Assembly (NCBI RefSeq): GCF_945957345.1
Contig: NZ_CAMFKW010000016.1
Location: forward strand, 1-64,000
DNA from: an uncultured Allobosea sp.
GTDB taxonomy: Bacteria; Pseudomonadota; Alphaproteobacteria; Rhizobiales; Beijerinckiaceae
DNA length: 64,000 nucleotides
Direction of reading: 5' to 3'
Positions 17,082 to 25,802 of the stretch are shown piece after piece (position 1 is the first letter of the stretch; each line of letters opens with the position of its first letter). Below the pieces are notes generated by a model. That model was not told where the DNA came from. It did no database searches and worked only from the letters and a program-made list of their open reading frames with translations. The translations under genes were made by a program, and so were the position numbers.

Positions 17082-18488
17082 ATGAATTTCCATGCGCATT
17101 ACGCCGGTATCACCGAGCCGGTCGAAACCTGCCTCGTCGGCAGCGGCAGCTTCGGGCGCAGCTATCTCGCGCAGTCGCGCCGGACGCGACTGGTCAATGC
17201 GCGCATCGCGGTGGATGTCACGGCCGAAGCAGCCGGCCGGGCCTTCGCCGCGGCGGGTTTCGAGCCTCGCGAGATTGCGCTGTGTCAGACGGCGGCTGAG
17301 GCGAAGACTGCCTGGAATGCCGGACAACGCATCGCGGCGGCGCGCCTCGATGTCGTGATGGAACTGCCCTTCGCGCTGCTCGTCGAAGCGACCGGAAGCC
17401 CCGAAGCTGCGACGCGGCACAGCCTCGCCGCGATCGACGCCGGACGCCATGTCGCGCTGGTGTCGAAGGAGGCCGACAGCGTCGTTGGGCCGGGCCTGGC
17501 GCGGATCGCTCGTGACAAGGGCGTCGTGGTGACGCCGGTCGACGGCGACCAGCCGAGCCTGTTGATCGCGCTCGCGAGCTGGGCCGAGGTGATCGGCCTG
17601 GAGATCATCGCCGCCGGCAAGTCGAGCGAGTATGATTTCGTGCTCGACGCCGCGACCGGCGATGTCACCTGCAACGGCGTAACCCGCTCGCTGCCGGCCC
17701 TGCGCGAGCACTGGCTACCGGGCAAACGCTCCATCATCGCCACCGCTGACGAGCGAGCGCGCATCCTTGGTGAGGCCTTCCCGCTGCGGGCCGTGCCCGA
17801 TCTCTGCGAGATGACGCTCGTCGCCAATGCGCTCGGTTTCTCGGCGGACGCCGCCGGCTTCCATGCGCCGCCGGCTCGCGTGCCGGAATTGGCCGATCTC
17901 TTCGCCGAACGTAGCGACGGCGGCTTGATGCGCGGCACACGCCGCATCGACGTGTTCCACCACCTGCGCCTCGCGGAGGAAGCAAGCTTTGCCGGCGGCG
18001 TCTTCATCGTCGTACGCTCAGACAATGCCGAGACCTGGGAGATGCTCGCCGGCAAGGGCCATGTCGTCAGCCGCAGCGGCGAGACCGCGGCTCTCTACCT
18101 GCCGCGCCACCTGCTGGGTGTCGAGGTTGCGACGTCCATTCTCGACGCTGCCGGGCTCGGCCGCTCAGGCTACGGCGACGACTACCGTCCGCGGCAGGAT
18201 CTCGTCGCGGTGGCGCAGCGCGATCTCGCGGCCGGGACGGTGCTCACGATGGGCGGGCACCATCACAGCATCGACGGCGTCGGTGCGGAGGTGAGGCCAG
18301 CAGCGGCGCTCGCGGTTGAGCGCCCTGCCCCGTTCTATCTCGTCGCCGATCGGACGCTTGCCCGGGCCGTCAAGGCGGGCGAGGCGATCCGCCTCGGCGA
18401 TGTCGCAATCCCCGAAGCTTCCGGATTGCTGGCGATGCGCCGGCGACAGGATGCCCTCTTCTTTGTCGGGAATGACGCGTCCGTTTGA
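17082..18488 (+). CDS. NAD(P)-binding oxidoreductase with C-terminal SAF domain
   Basis: 468 residues from ATG 17082, which follows GGAGGAGGG. The N-terminal third has a homoserine-dehydrogenase-like Rossmann fold (ETCLVGSGSFGRSYLAQSRR, then DAGRHVALVSKEADSVVGP). The C-terminal ~100 residues resemble an SAF/AFP domain (PFYLVADRTLARAVKAGEAI, RLGDV). Such proteins are often mislabelled flagellar FlgA because of the SAF part; there is no signal peptide or flagellar context here. It probably oxidises or reduces a hydroxy or oxo acid made in this catabolic island. It is followed 52 bases later by a GntR regulator. Confidence 0.75.
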   Translation: MNFHAHYAGITEPVETCLVGSGSFGRSYLAQSRRTRLVNARIAVDVTAEAAGRAFAAAGFEPREIALCQTAAEAKTAWNAGQRIAAARLDVVMELPFALLVEATGSPEAATRHSLAAIDAGRHVALVSKEADSVVGPGLARIARDKGVVVTPVDGDQPSLLIALASWAEVIGLEIIAAGKSSEYDFVLDAATGDVTCNGVTRSLPALREHWLPGKRSIIATADERARILGEAFPLRAVPDLCEMTLVANALGFSADAAGFHAPPARVPELADLFAERSDGGLMRGTRRIDVFHHLRLAEEASFAGGVFIVVRSDNAETWEMLAGKGHVVSRSGETAALYLPRHLLGVEVATSILDAAGLGRSGYGDDYRPRQDLVAVAQRDLAAGTVLTMGGHHHSIDGVGAEVRPAAALAVERPAPFYLVADRTLARAVKAGEAIRLGDVAIPEASGLLAMRRRQDALFFVGNDASV

Positions 18489-18540
18489 CAGCGCGGAAGC
18501 CGCGTGCCGTAACGGAGCGGCCGGGAACAGTGGAGCAACG

Positions 18541-19206
18541 ATGAGCGAGACGGCGGCCGACTATACCCCGATCATGCGGCGGACCCTCCATGACGAGGTG
18601 CTGGAGCGCCTGCGCGACATGATCATCGAGGGGCGGCTCGCTCCCGGCCAACGCATCAACGAGGGCCAGGTCGGCGCCCAGCTCGGCGTCTCGCGGACCC
18701 CCCTGCGCGAGGCGATCAAGACGCTCGCCAGCGAAGGCCTGGTCGAGATCCTGCCGGCCAAGGGCGCGATCGTCCGCAAGTTCTCGGCGCGCGACCTCGC
18801 CGACATCCTCGAAGTCATCAAGAGCCTGGAGCAGCTCGGCGGCCAGATCGCCTGCGCGCAGGCCAGCGACGCAACCATCGCGGCGATCCACAAGCTGCAC
18901 AAGGACATGCTCGCGCTCTACGCGAGGCAAGACCGGCTCGACTATTTCAAGCTGAACCAGGCGATCCACAGCGCCATCGTCGCCGCTTCCGGCAATGCGG
19001 TCCTCGCCGAGATGCACACAACCCTGCAGGCGCGGATCAAGCGCCTGCGCTTCGTCGGCAATGAAGGCCCGGAAAAATGGGCCGGCGCGGTCGCCGAGCA
19101 CGAGGACATGATCGCGGCCCTGCTCAAACGTGACGCGGAGGCCCTGTCCGAGGCGATCGGCCGCCATATGGACACGACGCTGGTCCGGGTGCGCGACGTC
19201 CTCTGA
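18541..19206 (+). CDS. GntR family regulator with FCD effector domain
   Basis: 221 residues. An N-terminal winged HTH (DEVLERLRDMIIEGRLAPGQ, VSRTPLREAIKTLASEGLVE) is followed by an all-helical FCD domain (about 90-215) with metal/effector-type histidines (HSAIVAASGN, EHEDMIAALL). FCD regulators usually sense carboxylic acids and repress catabolic operons. Start ATG 18541 lies 52 bases after the oxidoreductase gene. It most likely controls the divergent tct/pdxA unit and its own operon through the palindrome at 17000. Confidence 0.92.
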   Translation: MSETAADYTPIMRRTLHDEVLERLRDMIIEGRLAPGQRINEGQVGAQLGVSRTPLREAIKTLASEGLVEILPAKGAIVRKFSARDLADILEVIKSLEQLGGQIACAQASDATIAAIHKLHKDMLALYARQDRLDYFKLNQAIHSAIVAASGNAVLAEMHTTLQARIKRLRFVGNEGPEKWAGAVAEHEDMIAALLKRDAEALSEAIGRHMDTTLVRVRDVL

Positions 19207-19491
19207 AGGCCTGTTCGGAACACCGGCTTCGCGCCGGGAATCATAGACTTTCGGCTAAGCCCCAGGCCGCCGGCAAACACCTTTTCGCCTCAGCCGAAAT
19301 CCGTTCCCGCACAGTCGTTTACCCTTCCCTTGGAGCAGGCTGCGAAGCCCCCCGAGACGACTATCCGCGCCGGTCTTCTTTCAATAAGCTGTAGACAAGG
19401 CAGCTCGGGGACTTCCGCCCACGAAGCTTCCGATACAACGGGGCCGTTCATCGCCCTCACGAAGGCGGATGAGGCGTTCAAGGAGACATCC
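19207..19491 (+). other. Intergenic region upstream of the first dpp operon
   Basis: 285 bases without a supported gene. The first part (to about 19270) is the tail of the gntR transcript. The end carries an AAGGAGA ribosome site directly before the ATG at 19492. No clear sigma-70 promoter or palindrome was found by eye, though a promoter for the operon must lie here. Confidence 0.5.
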
Positions 19492-21084
19492 ATGAAGAAA
19501 ATTCTGTTGGCGACGCTGTCGGCCTCCGCGCTGATGGCGGCGCAGCCGTTGATGGCGAAGACGCTGGTCTATTGCTCGGAGGGCAGCCCCGAGAATTTCG
19601 CGCCAAGCGTCAACACCACCGGCACGTCCTTCGATGCGAACACCCAGATCTACGACACCATCGTGCAGTTCGAGCGCGGCGGGACCAAGGTCGAGCCGGC
19701 GCTTGCTGAAAAGTGGGACATCTCGGCGGATGGCCTGACCTACACCTTCCACCTGCGCAAGAACGTCAAGTGGCAGTCCAACAAGAACTTCAAGCCGACG
19801 CGCAACTTCAACGCCGACGACATCATCTTCATGATCGAGCGGCAGTGGAAGGAAGACAACGCGTTCTACAAGGTCACCAGCTCGAACCACTCGTATTTCA
19901 ACGACATGGGCATGCCCAAGCTGCTGAAATCGGTCGAGAAGGTCAATGACTACACCGTCAAGTTCACGCTGAACCAGCCGGAAGCGCCGTTCCTCGCCGA
20001 CCTCGCCATGCAATATGCCAGCGTGCAGTCGAAGGAATATGCCGATGCGATGCTGAAGGCGGGCACGCCCGAGAAGCTCGACCAGGACCCGATCGGCACC
20101 GGTCCGTTCTATCTGGTGCAGTACCAGAAGGACGCGATCATCCGCTACAAGGCCAATCCCGACTACTGGGCCGGCAAGGCCAAGATCGACGACCTGATCT
20201 TCGCGATCACGCCGGACGCCTCGGTGCGCTGGGCCAAGCTCCAGAAGGGCGAATGCCATGTCATGCCCTATCCGAACCCGGCCGATCTCGATGCGATCAA
20301 GAAGGACGCCAATGTCCAGATCCTGGAGCAGCCGGGCCTGAACATCGGCTATCTCGCCTACAACACCACCAAGAAGCCCTTCGACGACGTCAAGGTCCGC
20401 CACGCCGTCAACAAGGCGATCAACAAGAAGGCGATCATCGACGCGGTCTATCTCTCCAGCGGCGTCGCGGCGATCAATCCGATCCCGCCGTCGATGTGGT
20501 CCTATAACGAGACCATCAAGGACGACCCCTATGACCCGGAGGCGGCCAAGAAGGAGCTGGCTGCGGCCGGCTATCCGAATGGCCTCGAGATCGACCTCTG
20601 GGCCATGCCGGTGCAGCGCCCCTACAACCCGAACGCCAAGCGCATCGCCGAGCTGATGCAGGCGGACCTCGCCAAGGTCGGCGTCAAGGCGGAGATCAAG
20701 AGCTTCGAGTGGGGCGAGTACCGCAAGCGCATGCAGGCGGGCGAGCACCAGACGGGCATGCTCGGCTGGACCGGCGACAACGGCGATCCGGACAACTTCC
20801 TGCACACGCTGCTGGGCTGTGAATCGGCCAAGACCAACGGCTCGAACGTCGCCAAGTTCTGCTACCAGCCGTTCGAGGACCTAGTGCTGAAGGCGAAGGC
20901 CGTCACCAACCAGGCCGAGCGCGAGAAGCTCTATCGGCAGGCGCAGGTGATCTTCAAGGAGCAGTCGCCCTGGTTCACCATCGCGCATGCGGTGCAGCTG
21001 AAGCCCGTCCGCAAGGAAGTGAAGGACTTCAAGCTCTCGCCGTTCGGCCGCCACACCTTCTACGGCGTCGATATCGGCAAGTGA
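19492..21084 (+). CDS. Dipeptide-type ABC transporter substrate-binding protein 1 (SBP_bac_5)
   Basis: 530 residues with a Sec signal peptide (MKKILLATLSASALMAAQPL, cleavage near LMA-KTLVYCS). The mature part has the DppA/OppA family blocks (LVYCSEGSPENFAP, PTRNFNADDIIFMIERQWKE, DPIGTGPFYLVQYQKDAIIR). It would bind di- or oligopeptides or similar solutes in the periplasm for DppBCDF. AAGGAGA lies just before the start. It is the first of two tandem, related binding proteins in this operon and is followed by a hairpin. Confidence 0.93.
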   Translation: MKKILLATLSASALMAAQPLMAKTLVYCSEGSPENFAPSVNTTGTSFDANTQIYDTIVQFERGGTKVEPALAEKWDISADGLTYTFHLRKNVKWQSNKNFKPTRNFNADDIIFMIERQWKEDNAFYKVTSSNHSYFNDMGMPKLLKSVEKVNDYTVKFTLNQPEAPFLADLAMQYASVQSKEYADAMLKAGTPEKLDQDPIGTGPFYLVQYQKDAIIRYKANPDYWAGKAKIDDLIFAITPDASVRWAKLQKGECHVMPYPNPADLDAIKKDANVQILEQPGLNIGYLAYNTTKKPFDDVKVRHAVNKAINKKAIIDAVYLSSGVAAINPIPPSMWSYNETIKDDPYDPEAAKKELAAAGYPNGLEIDLWAMPVQRPYNPNAKRIAELMQADLAKVGVKAEIKSFEWGEYRKRMQAGEHQTGMLGWTGDNGDPDNFLHTLLGCESAKTNGSNVAKFCYQPFEDLVLKAKAVTNQAEREKLYRQAQVIFKEQSPWFTIAHAVQLKPVRKEVKDFKLSPFGRHTFYGVDIGK

Positions 21085-21136
21085 GCCGTGTTACCCGGCC
21101 GCGCCATGCCCTGGCGCGGCTGATGCATGCCAAACG

Positions 21137-21159
21137 ACGCGGCCCCGCCGGGGCCGCGT
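21137..21159 (+). terminator. Hairpin between the two binding-protein genes
   Basis: ACGCGGCCCC-GCC-GGGGCCGCGT is a perfect 10-bp stem with a 3-base loop followed by TTTC. The short T-run suggests a partial terminator or an mRNA-stabilising hairpin that raises the first binding protein relative to downstream genes. Confidence 0.65.
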
Positions 21160-21236
21160 TTCGGGAGGCGGAGACGATGGGGCACGACGCCCCGCGCCCG
21201 ATCCGTCTCCCCTGCCTGTCCCGAGAGAACCGCCCC

Positions 21237-22853
21237 ATGTCCGTTCGCGCCCGCTCCCTTGCCCTGACGCTGGGGCTCAGTGCCCTCATGCTGCCCGCCA
21301 TCGCCAGCGCCCAGGCGCTCGTGGTCTGTTCTGAAGCCAGTCCCGACTACCTGAATCCGCAATTCAGCGGCCAGAACACCGCTTATGACGTCGCAGCGCA
21401 GATCTACGAGCGGCTGACGGCGACGGAACGCGGCGGCTCGCAGGTCATCCCCAGCCTCGCCGAGTCCTGGACGATCTCCGACGACGCGCTGACCTACACT
21501 TTCAAGCTGCGCAAGGGCGTGAAATGGCACGCCAACAAGAGCTTCACCCCGACGCGGGACTTCAACGCCGACGACGTGGTCTTCTCGTTCGGGCGCATGT
21601 TCGACCAGAGCAATCCGTTCAATAAGGTCGGCAGCGGCAATTTCGGCTTCTTCGCCGAGATCGTGCAGCCGAGCTTCAAGTCGATCGAGAAGGTCGACGA
21701 CTACACGGTCAAGCTGACCCTGAGCAAGCCGAACTCGCCGCTGCTCTCGGCTCTTTCGGTCGAGCCGATGTCGATCCTCTCGGCCGAATATGCCGCCGCG
21801 ATGCTGAAGGCCGGCACGCCCGAGCAGATCGATTTCGCGCCGATCGGCACCGGACCGTTCTCGCTCGTCTCCTATCAGAAGGATGCGGTGATCCGCTTCA
21901 AGGCGGTGCCCGACCATTGGACCAAGGCCGTCGGCAATCGCGACCGCATGGCGCTGGTCAACGACCTGATCTTCGTGATCACGCCGGATGCCGCCGTGCG
22001 CTTCGCCAAGGTGCGCTCCGGCGAGTGCCAGATCGCGCGCTATCCCAACCCCGGCGACCTGCCGGCGATGAGGACGGAACCGACGATCAACCTCCTGCAG
22101 GGCAGCATCGCCGACCAGAGTTTCCTCGCCTTCAACCAGCAGAAGAAGCCTTTCGGCGACAAGCGGGTGCGCGAGGCCCTGGCCTATGCGACCAATATCC
22201 CGGCGATCATCGACGCGGTCTACCAGGGCACCGGCAAGATCGCGGCAGCGGCGGTGCCGCCCTCGCTCTGGTCGCATGACGCCGACCTGAAGCCGCGTCC
22301 CTACGACCCCGAGAAGGCTAAGGCCCTCCTCAAGGAAGCCGGGCTGCCGAACGGCTTCGAGACGACGCTCTGGGCCATCCCCGTGGTGCGCGCCTATATG
22401 CCGAACGGACGCCGCGCAGCCGAACTGATCCAGGCCGACTGGGCCAAGATCGGCGTCAAGGCGACGATTCAGACCTTCGAATGGGGCGAGTATCTCAAGC
22501 GCGGCCGGGCCGGCGAGCATGAGGTCGGCATGTTCGGCTACACCTGGGACTATCCCGATCCGAGCCAGATCCTGCTTTCGGGCTGGACCTGCGAGGGCGT
22601 GAAGAGCGGCGCCAACCGCGCCCGCTGGTGCAACCAGGAAGCCTCGGACGCGCTGGCCAAGGCCAGCACCATCACCGACCAGGGCGAGCGCACCAAGCTC
22701 TACAGGCGCTTCCAGGAGCTGTTCCACGAGGATGTCGCAGGCCTGCTCTTCGCCAATGCGCAGGCGTTCACGCCGGTGCGCAAGGAAGTGAAGGACTACA
22801 AGATCCACTTCTTCGGCGGGCAGCCCTTCTTCGGCGTCTCGATCGCCAAGTAA
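21237..22853 (+). CDS. Dipeptide-type ABC transporter substrate-binding protein 2 (SBP_bac_5)
   Basis: 538 residues from ATG 21237 with a Sec signal peptide (MSVRARSLALTLGLSALMLP, cleavage near SAQA-LVVCS). It is clearly a paralogue of the preceding protein: both start VCSEASP/YCSEGSP, both contain PTRDFNADD, FEWGEYxKRxxAGEH and PVRKEVKDxK, and both end FGVSIAK/YGVDIGK. Two binding proteins feeding one membrane complex would widen the range of peptides taken up. It is followed by a strong hairpin before the M55 peptidase gene. Confidence 0.92.
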   Translation: MSVRARSLALTLGLSALMLPAIASAQALVVCSEASPDYLNPQFSGQNTAYDVAAQIYERLTATERGGSQVIPSLAESWTISDDALTYTFKLRKGVKWHANKSFTPTRDFNADDVVFSFGRMFDQSNPFNKVGSGNFGFFAEIVQPSFKSIEKVDDYTVKLTLSKPNSPLLSALSVEPMSILSAEYAAAMLKAGTPEQIDFAPIGTGPFSLVSYQKDAVIRFKAVPDHWTKAVGNRDRMALVNDLIFVITPDAAVRFAKVRSGECQIARYPNPGDLPAMRTEPTINLLQGSIADQSFLAFNQQKKPFGDKRVREALAYATNIPAIIDAVYQGTGKIAAAAVPPSLWSHDADLKPRPYDPEKAKALLKEAGLPNGFETTLWAIPVVRAYMPNGRRAAELIQADWAKIGVKATIQTFEWGEYLKRGRAGEHEVGMFGYTWDYPDPSQILLSGWTCEGVKSGANRARWCNQEASDALAKASTITDQGERTKLYRRFQELFHEDVAGLLFANAQAFTPVRKEVKDYKIHFFGGQPFFGVSIAK

Positions 22854-22868
22854 TTGTCAGAACGACCG

Positions 22869-22896
22869 AGCCGCGGCAGCCACCACTGCCGCGGCT
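22869..22896 (+). terminator. Hairpin after binding protein 2
   Basis: AGCCGCGGCAG-CCACCA-CTGCCGCGGCT forms a perfect 11-bp stem, followed by TCCTTCTC. It lies 15 bases after the stop codon and before the peptidase gene, so it is an attenuating terminator or 3'-end stabiliser within the operon. Confidence 0.7.
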
Positions 22897-22950
22897 TCCT
22901 TCTCGCGCGGCCGCCTGGGCCGCGCGGCGCGTTCCCGGAGCTCCCTCACC

Positions 22951-23775
22951 ATGCGCATCTACATCTCCGCCGATATCGAAGGCATCGCCGGCGTGGTCAC
23001 GCGCGACCAGACCCTGGTGGAGGGATTCGAATACCAGGCCGCCCGCGTCTGGATGACCGACAGCGTCACCGCCGCGGCGCGCGCCGCCTATGACAGCGGC
23101 GCCAGCGAGGTCGTCATCGCCGACAGTCATGGCCGGGCGCAGAACCTGCTGCTGGAGCGGCTGCCGCGCGACGTCCGGCTCGTGCGGGCCCATCCGCGGC
23201 CGCTCTCGATGATGCAGGGCGTCGAGCACGGCGCCTATGACGGCGCACTCTTCATCGGTTACCACACGGGATCGACCAATCCCGAGGGCGTGCTGGCCCA
23301 TACCTTCCGCGGCGCCTCGCTGCGGGAAGTCCGGGTCAACGGCATCGCCGTGCCGGAAGCCGGCATCAATGCTGCCATCGCCGGGCATTTCGACGTGCCG
23401 GTCCTGCTCGTCAGCGGCGACGACGCCACCATCGCCGAGACCAAGGCGTTCCTGCCCGATATCGAGGGCGTGACGGTGAAATGGGCGCATAGCCGCCAGT
23501 CCGCACGCACGCTGATGCCGGAAGCCTCCTATGAACTGATCGCGGAGGGCGTGAAGCGTGCCATCGCGCGGCGGGCCTCGATCAAGCCCTATCGGATCGC
23601 CGGGCCGATCACGCTCGAGGTCGATTTCCTGTTCCGCCAGCCGGTCGAATATCTCGCCATGCTGAAGGCCGTGGAACGGATTGATGCGTTTACAATCCGC
23701 TATATCGCGGACGACATCCTTGATCTCCAGCGCTTTTTGGTGTTTGCGCTGGGCTACAGCTCGACATTGCAATAA
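22951..23775 (+). CDS. M55 family D-aminopeptidase (DppA type)
   Basis: 274 residues, the same length as Bacillus subtilis DppA. The zinc ligands are visible: D8 and E10 in SADIEG, H60 in ADSHG, H105 in GYHTGS and E136 in PEAG. The enzyme removes N-terminal D-amino acids from short peptides in the cytoplasm and in Bacillus is the first gene of a dpp operon. Here it lies between the binding proteins and DppB, suggesting that the importer takes up D-amino-acid-containing peptides, for example from peptidoglycan turnover. A 10-bp hairpin follows. Confidence 0.93.
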   Translation: MRIYISADIEGIAGVVTRDQTLVEGFEYQAARVWMTDSVTAAARAAYDSGASEVVIADSHGRAQNLLLERLPRDVRLVRAHPRPLSMMQGVEHGAYDGALFIGYHTGSTNPEGVLAHTFRGASLREVRVNGIAVPEAGINAAIAGHFDVPVLLVSGDDATIAETKAFLPDIEGVTVKWAHSRQSARTLMPEASYELIAEGVKRAIARRASIKPYRIAGPITLEVDFLFRQPVEYLAMLKAVERIDAFTIRYIADDILDLQRFLVFALGYSSTLQ

Positions 23776-23789
23776 ATCCAAACGACCCG

Positions 23790-23818
23790 CTGGCGTGAGA
23801 CGATCCCCCTCACGCTGG
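23790..23818 (+). repeat. Imperfect hairpin between the peptidase and dppB
   Basis: CTGGCGTGAG and CTCACGCTGG form a 10-bp stem with two G-U pairs and a 9-base loop. The bases after it are CCAAAAA rather than a T-run, so it is more likely an mRNA stability element than a terminator. Confidence 0.4.
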
Positions 23819-23838
23819 CCAAAAACATCGGCAGAACC

Positions 23839-24849
23839 ATGCTGCGCTTCATCTTCACACGGCTGAGCCTGGTCATCCCGACCTTCATCGGCATCACGCT
23901 GCTGGCCTTCTTCCTCGTCCGCCTCGTCCCCGGCGACCCGATCGAGACCATGGCCGGCGAACGCGGCATCGACGCCGCCCGCCATGCCCAGCTCCTGACC
24001 GAGTACGGCCTCGACCGACCGCTGCTCGTCCAGTACGGCAAGTATATCGAGCGCGTCGTCCAGGGCGACCTCGGCAAGTCGATCGTCACCCGCGAGAACG
24101 TGCTGACCGAGTTCGGCCAGCTCTTTCCGGCCACGATCGAGCTCGCGATCTGCGCCATCCTGATCGCGCTGATCGTCGGATTGCCGGCCGGCATCATCGC
24201 CGCGGTGAAACGAAACTCGATCTTCGACCATGGCGTGATGGGCATCTCGCTCACCGGCTATTCGATGCCGATCTTCTGGTGGGGCCTGCTGCTGATCCTG
24301 CTGTTCTCGGTCCAGCTCGGCATCACGCCGGTCTCGGGCCGCATCGCGGTGCAGTATTTCATCGAGCCGGTGACGGGCTTCCTCACCGTCGACAGCCTGC
24401 TCGCCGGCGATATCGACGCCTTCTGGTCGGCGCTGTCGCATCTCATCCTGCCGGCGATCGTGCTCGGCACCGTGCCGCTCGCTGTCATCGCCCGTATGAC
24501 CCGCTCGGCAATGCTCGAAGTGCTGGGCGAGGATTATATCCGCACGGCCCGCGCCAAGGGCATGGCCCCGATCCGCGTCGTCGCGCTGCATGCGCTGCGC
24601 AACGCCCTGATCCCGATCGTCACCGTCATCGGCCTGCAGGTCGGCGCGCTCTTCACCGGCGCGATCCTGACCGAGACGATCTTCTCCTGGCCCGGTGTCG
24701 GCAAATGGCTGATCGAGGCGATCAGCCGGCGCGACTATCCCGTTCTCCAAGGCGGGACGCTGCTGCTCGGCGTCGTCGTGATGAGCGTCAACCTTTTCGT
24801 CGACCTGCTCTACGGCTTGATCAACCCGCGCATCAGGCACGCCCGATGA
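23839..24849 (+). CDS. dppB: Peptide ABC transporter permease DppB
   Basis: 336 residues with six predicted membrane helices and the binding-protein-dependent transport motif (DYIRTARAKGMAPIRVVALH, then ALRNALIPIVTVIG), which contacts the ATPases. The N-terminus MLRFIFTRLSLVIPTFIGIT is typical of DppB/OppB. It forms half of the inner-membrane channel. A segment of ~35 residues inserted before the EAA loop (AVQYFIEPVTGFLTVDSLLA) makes it a little longer than the two other DppB proteins in the window. Confidence 0.95.
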   Translation: MLRFIFTRLSLVIPTFIGITLLAFFLVRLVPGDPIETMAGERGIDAARHAQLLTEYGLDRPLLVQYGKYIERVVQGDLGKSIVTRENVLTEFGQLFPATIELAICAILIALIVGLPAGIIAAVKRNSIFDHGVMGISLTGYSMPIFWWGLLLILLFSVQLGITPVSGRIAVQYFIEPVTGFLTVDSLLAGDIDAFWSALSHLILPAIVLGTVPLAVIARMTRSAMLEVLGEDYIRTARAKGMAPIRVVALHALRNALIPIVTVIGLQVGALFTGAILTETIFSWPGVGKWLIEAISRRDYPVLQGGTLLLGVVVMSVNLFVDLLYGLINPRIRHAR

Positions 24850-24889
24850 ACCGCACTCCTCTTTTTCGCTCCCATCGGAGCCTGACCGC

Positions 24890-25798
24890 ATGAGCACAGA
24901 AACCCTCAAAGTCCCGGCCACCGCGCCGAGTGCTGCGCCGCCGCATCCCGTCCGCGAGTTCTGGACCTATTTCAGCGCCAATCGCGGCGCCGTCGCCGGC
25001 CTCGTCGTCATCGTGCTCGTGCTGCTCTGCGCGCTGCTCGCGCCGGTGATCGCGCCGCATGATCCGAACCTGACCAACAACGCGGTCTTCCTGAAGCCGC
25101 CATTCTGGCAGGAGGGCGGCTCGCTCTCCTATCCGCTCGGCACCGACGCGATCGGCCGCGACATCCTCTCGCGCCTGCTCTTCGGCGCACGGCTCTCGCT
25201 GGTGATCGGCATCGCCGTCGTCGCGCTCGCCATCGTCGTCGGCATCGTGCTCGGGTTGATCGCCGGCTATTTCAAGGGTCTCGCCGATATCGCGATCATG
25301 CGCCTGATGGACATCCTGATGACCATGCCGAGCCTGTTGCTCGCGATCGTCATCGTCGCGATCCTCGGCCCCGGGCTGATGAACGCGATGCTCGCCGTCG
25401 CCATCGTCGTGCTGCCGCATTACGTGCGCATCACCCGCGCCGCCGTGATCGCCGAATCTTCCAAGGACTACGTCGTCGCGGCCAAGGTCAGCGGCGCGCA
25501 GACGGTCCGGCTGATGTTCTCCGAGATCCTGCCGAACTGCGCGGCCCCCCTCATCGTGCAGGCGACGCTCGGCGTCTCCACCGCGATCCTCGATGCCGCC
25601 GCGCTCGGCTTCCTGGGCTTAGGCGCCCAGCCGCCGACGCCGGAATGGGGCACGATGCTCGCCGATGCGCGCGAGTTCGTGCTGCGTGCCTGGTGGGTCG
25701 TCACCTTCCCGGGCCTCGCCATCCTCATCACCGTGCTGGCTTTCAACCTTCTCGGTGACGGCCTGCGCGATGCGCTCGACCCCAAGCTGAAGCGCTGA
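24890..25798 (+). CDS. dppC: Peptide ABC transporter permease DppC
   Basis: 302 residues with an N-terminal OppC-type helix, the [20 protein letters not shown] motif and the EAA loop ([20 protein letters not shown]). It pairs with DppB to form the translocation channel. Conserved C-terminal block [20 protein letters not shown] is present. It starts 40 bases after dppB and ends 4 bases before the ATPase gene. Confidence 0.95.
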   Translation: MSTETLKVPATAPSAAPPHPVREFWTYFSANRGAVAGLVVIVLVLLCALLAPVIAPHDPNLTNNAVFLKPPFWQEGGSLSYPLGTDAIGRDILSRLLFGARLSLVIGIAVVALAIVVGIVLGLIAGYFKGLADIAIMRLMDILMTMPSLLLAIVIVAILGPGLMNAMLAVAIVVLPHYVRITRAAVIAESSKDYVVAAKVSGAQTVRLMFSEILPNCAAPLIVQATLGVSTAILDAAALGFLGLGAQPPTPEWGTMLADAREFVLRAWWVVTFPGLAILITVLAFNLLGDGLRDALDPKLKR

Positions 25799-25802
25799 TC
25801 CC

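Noticed and set aside
17082..18488. Flagellar P-ring chaperone FlgA
   Set aside because: Only the C-terminal SAF domain is shared. There is no signal peptide or flagellar gene nearby, and the N-terminal part is a dehydrogenase fold.
22768..24921. Open frame of 717 codons on the minus strand
   Set aside because: It covers the D-aminopeptidase and dppB in antisense, has no recognisable domain and the same low-complexity shadow composition.
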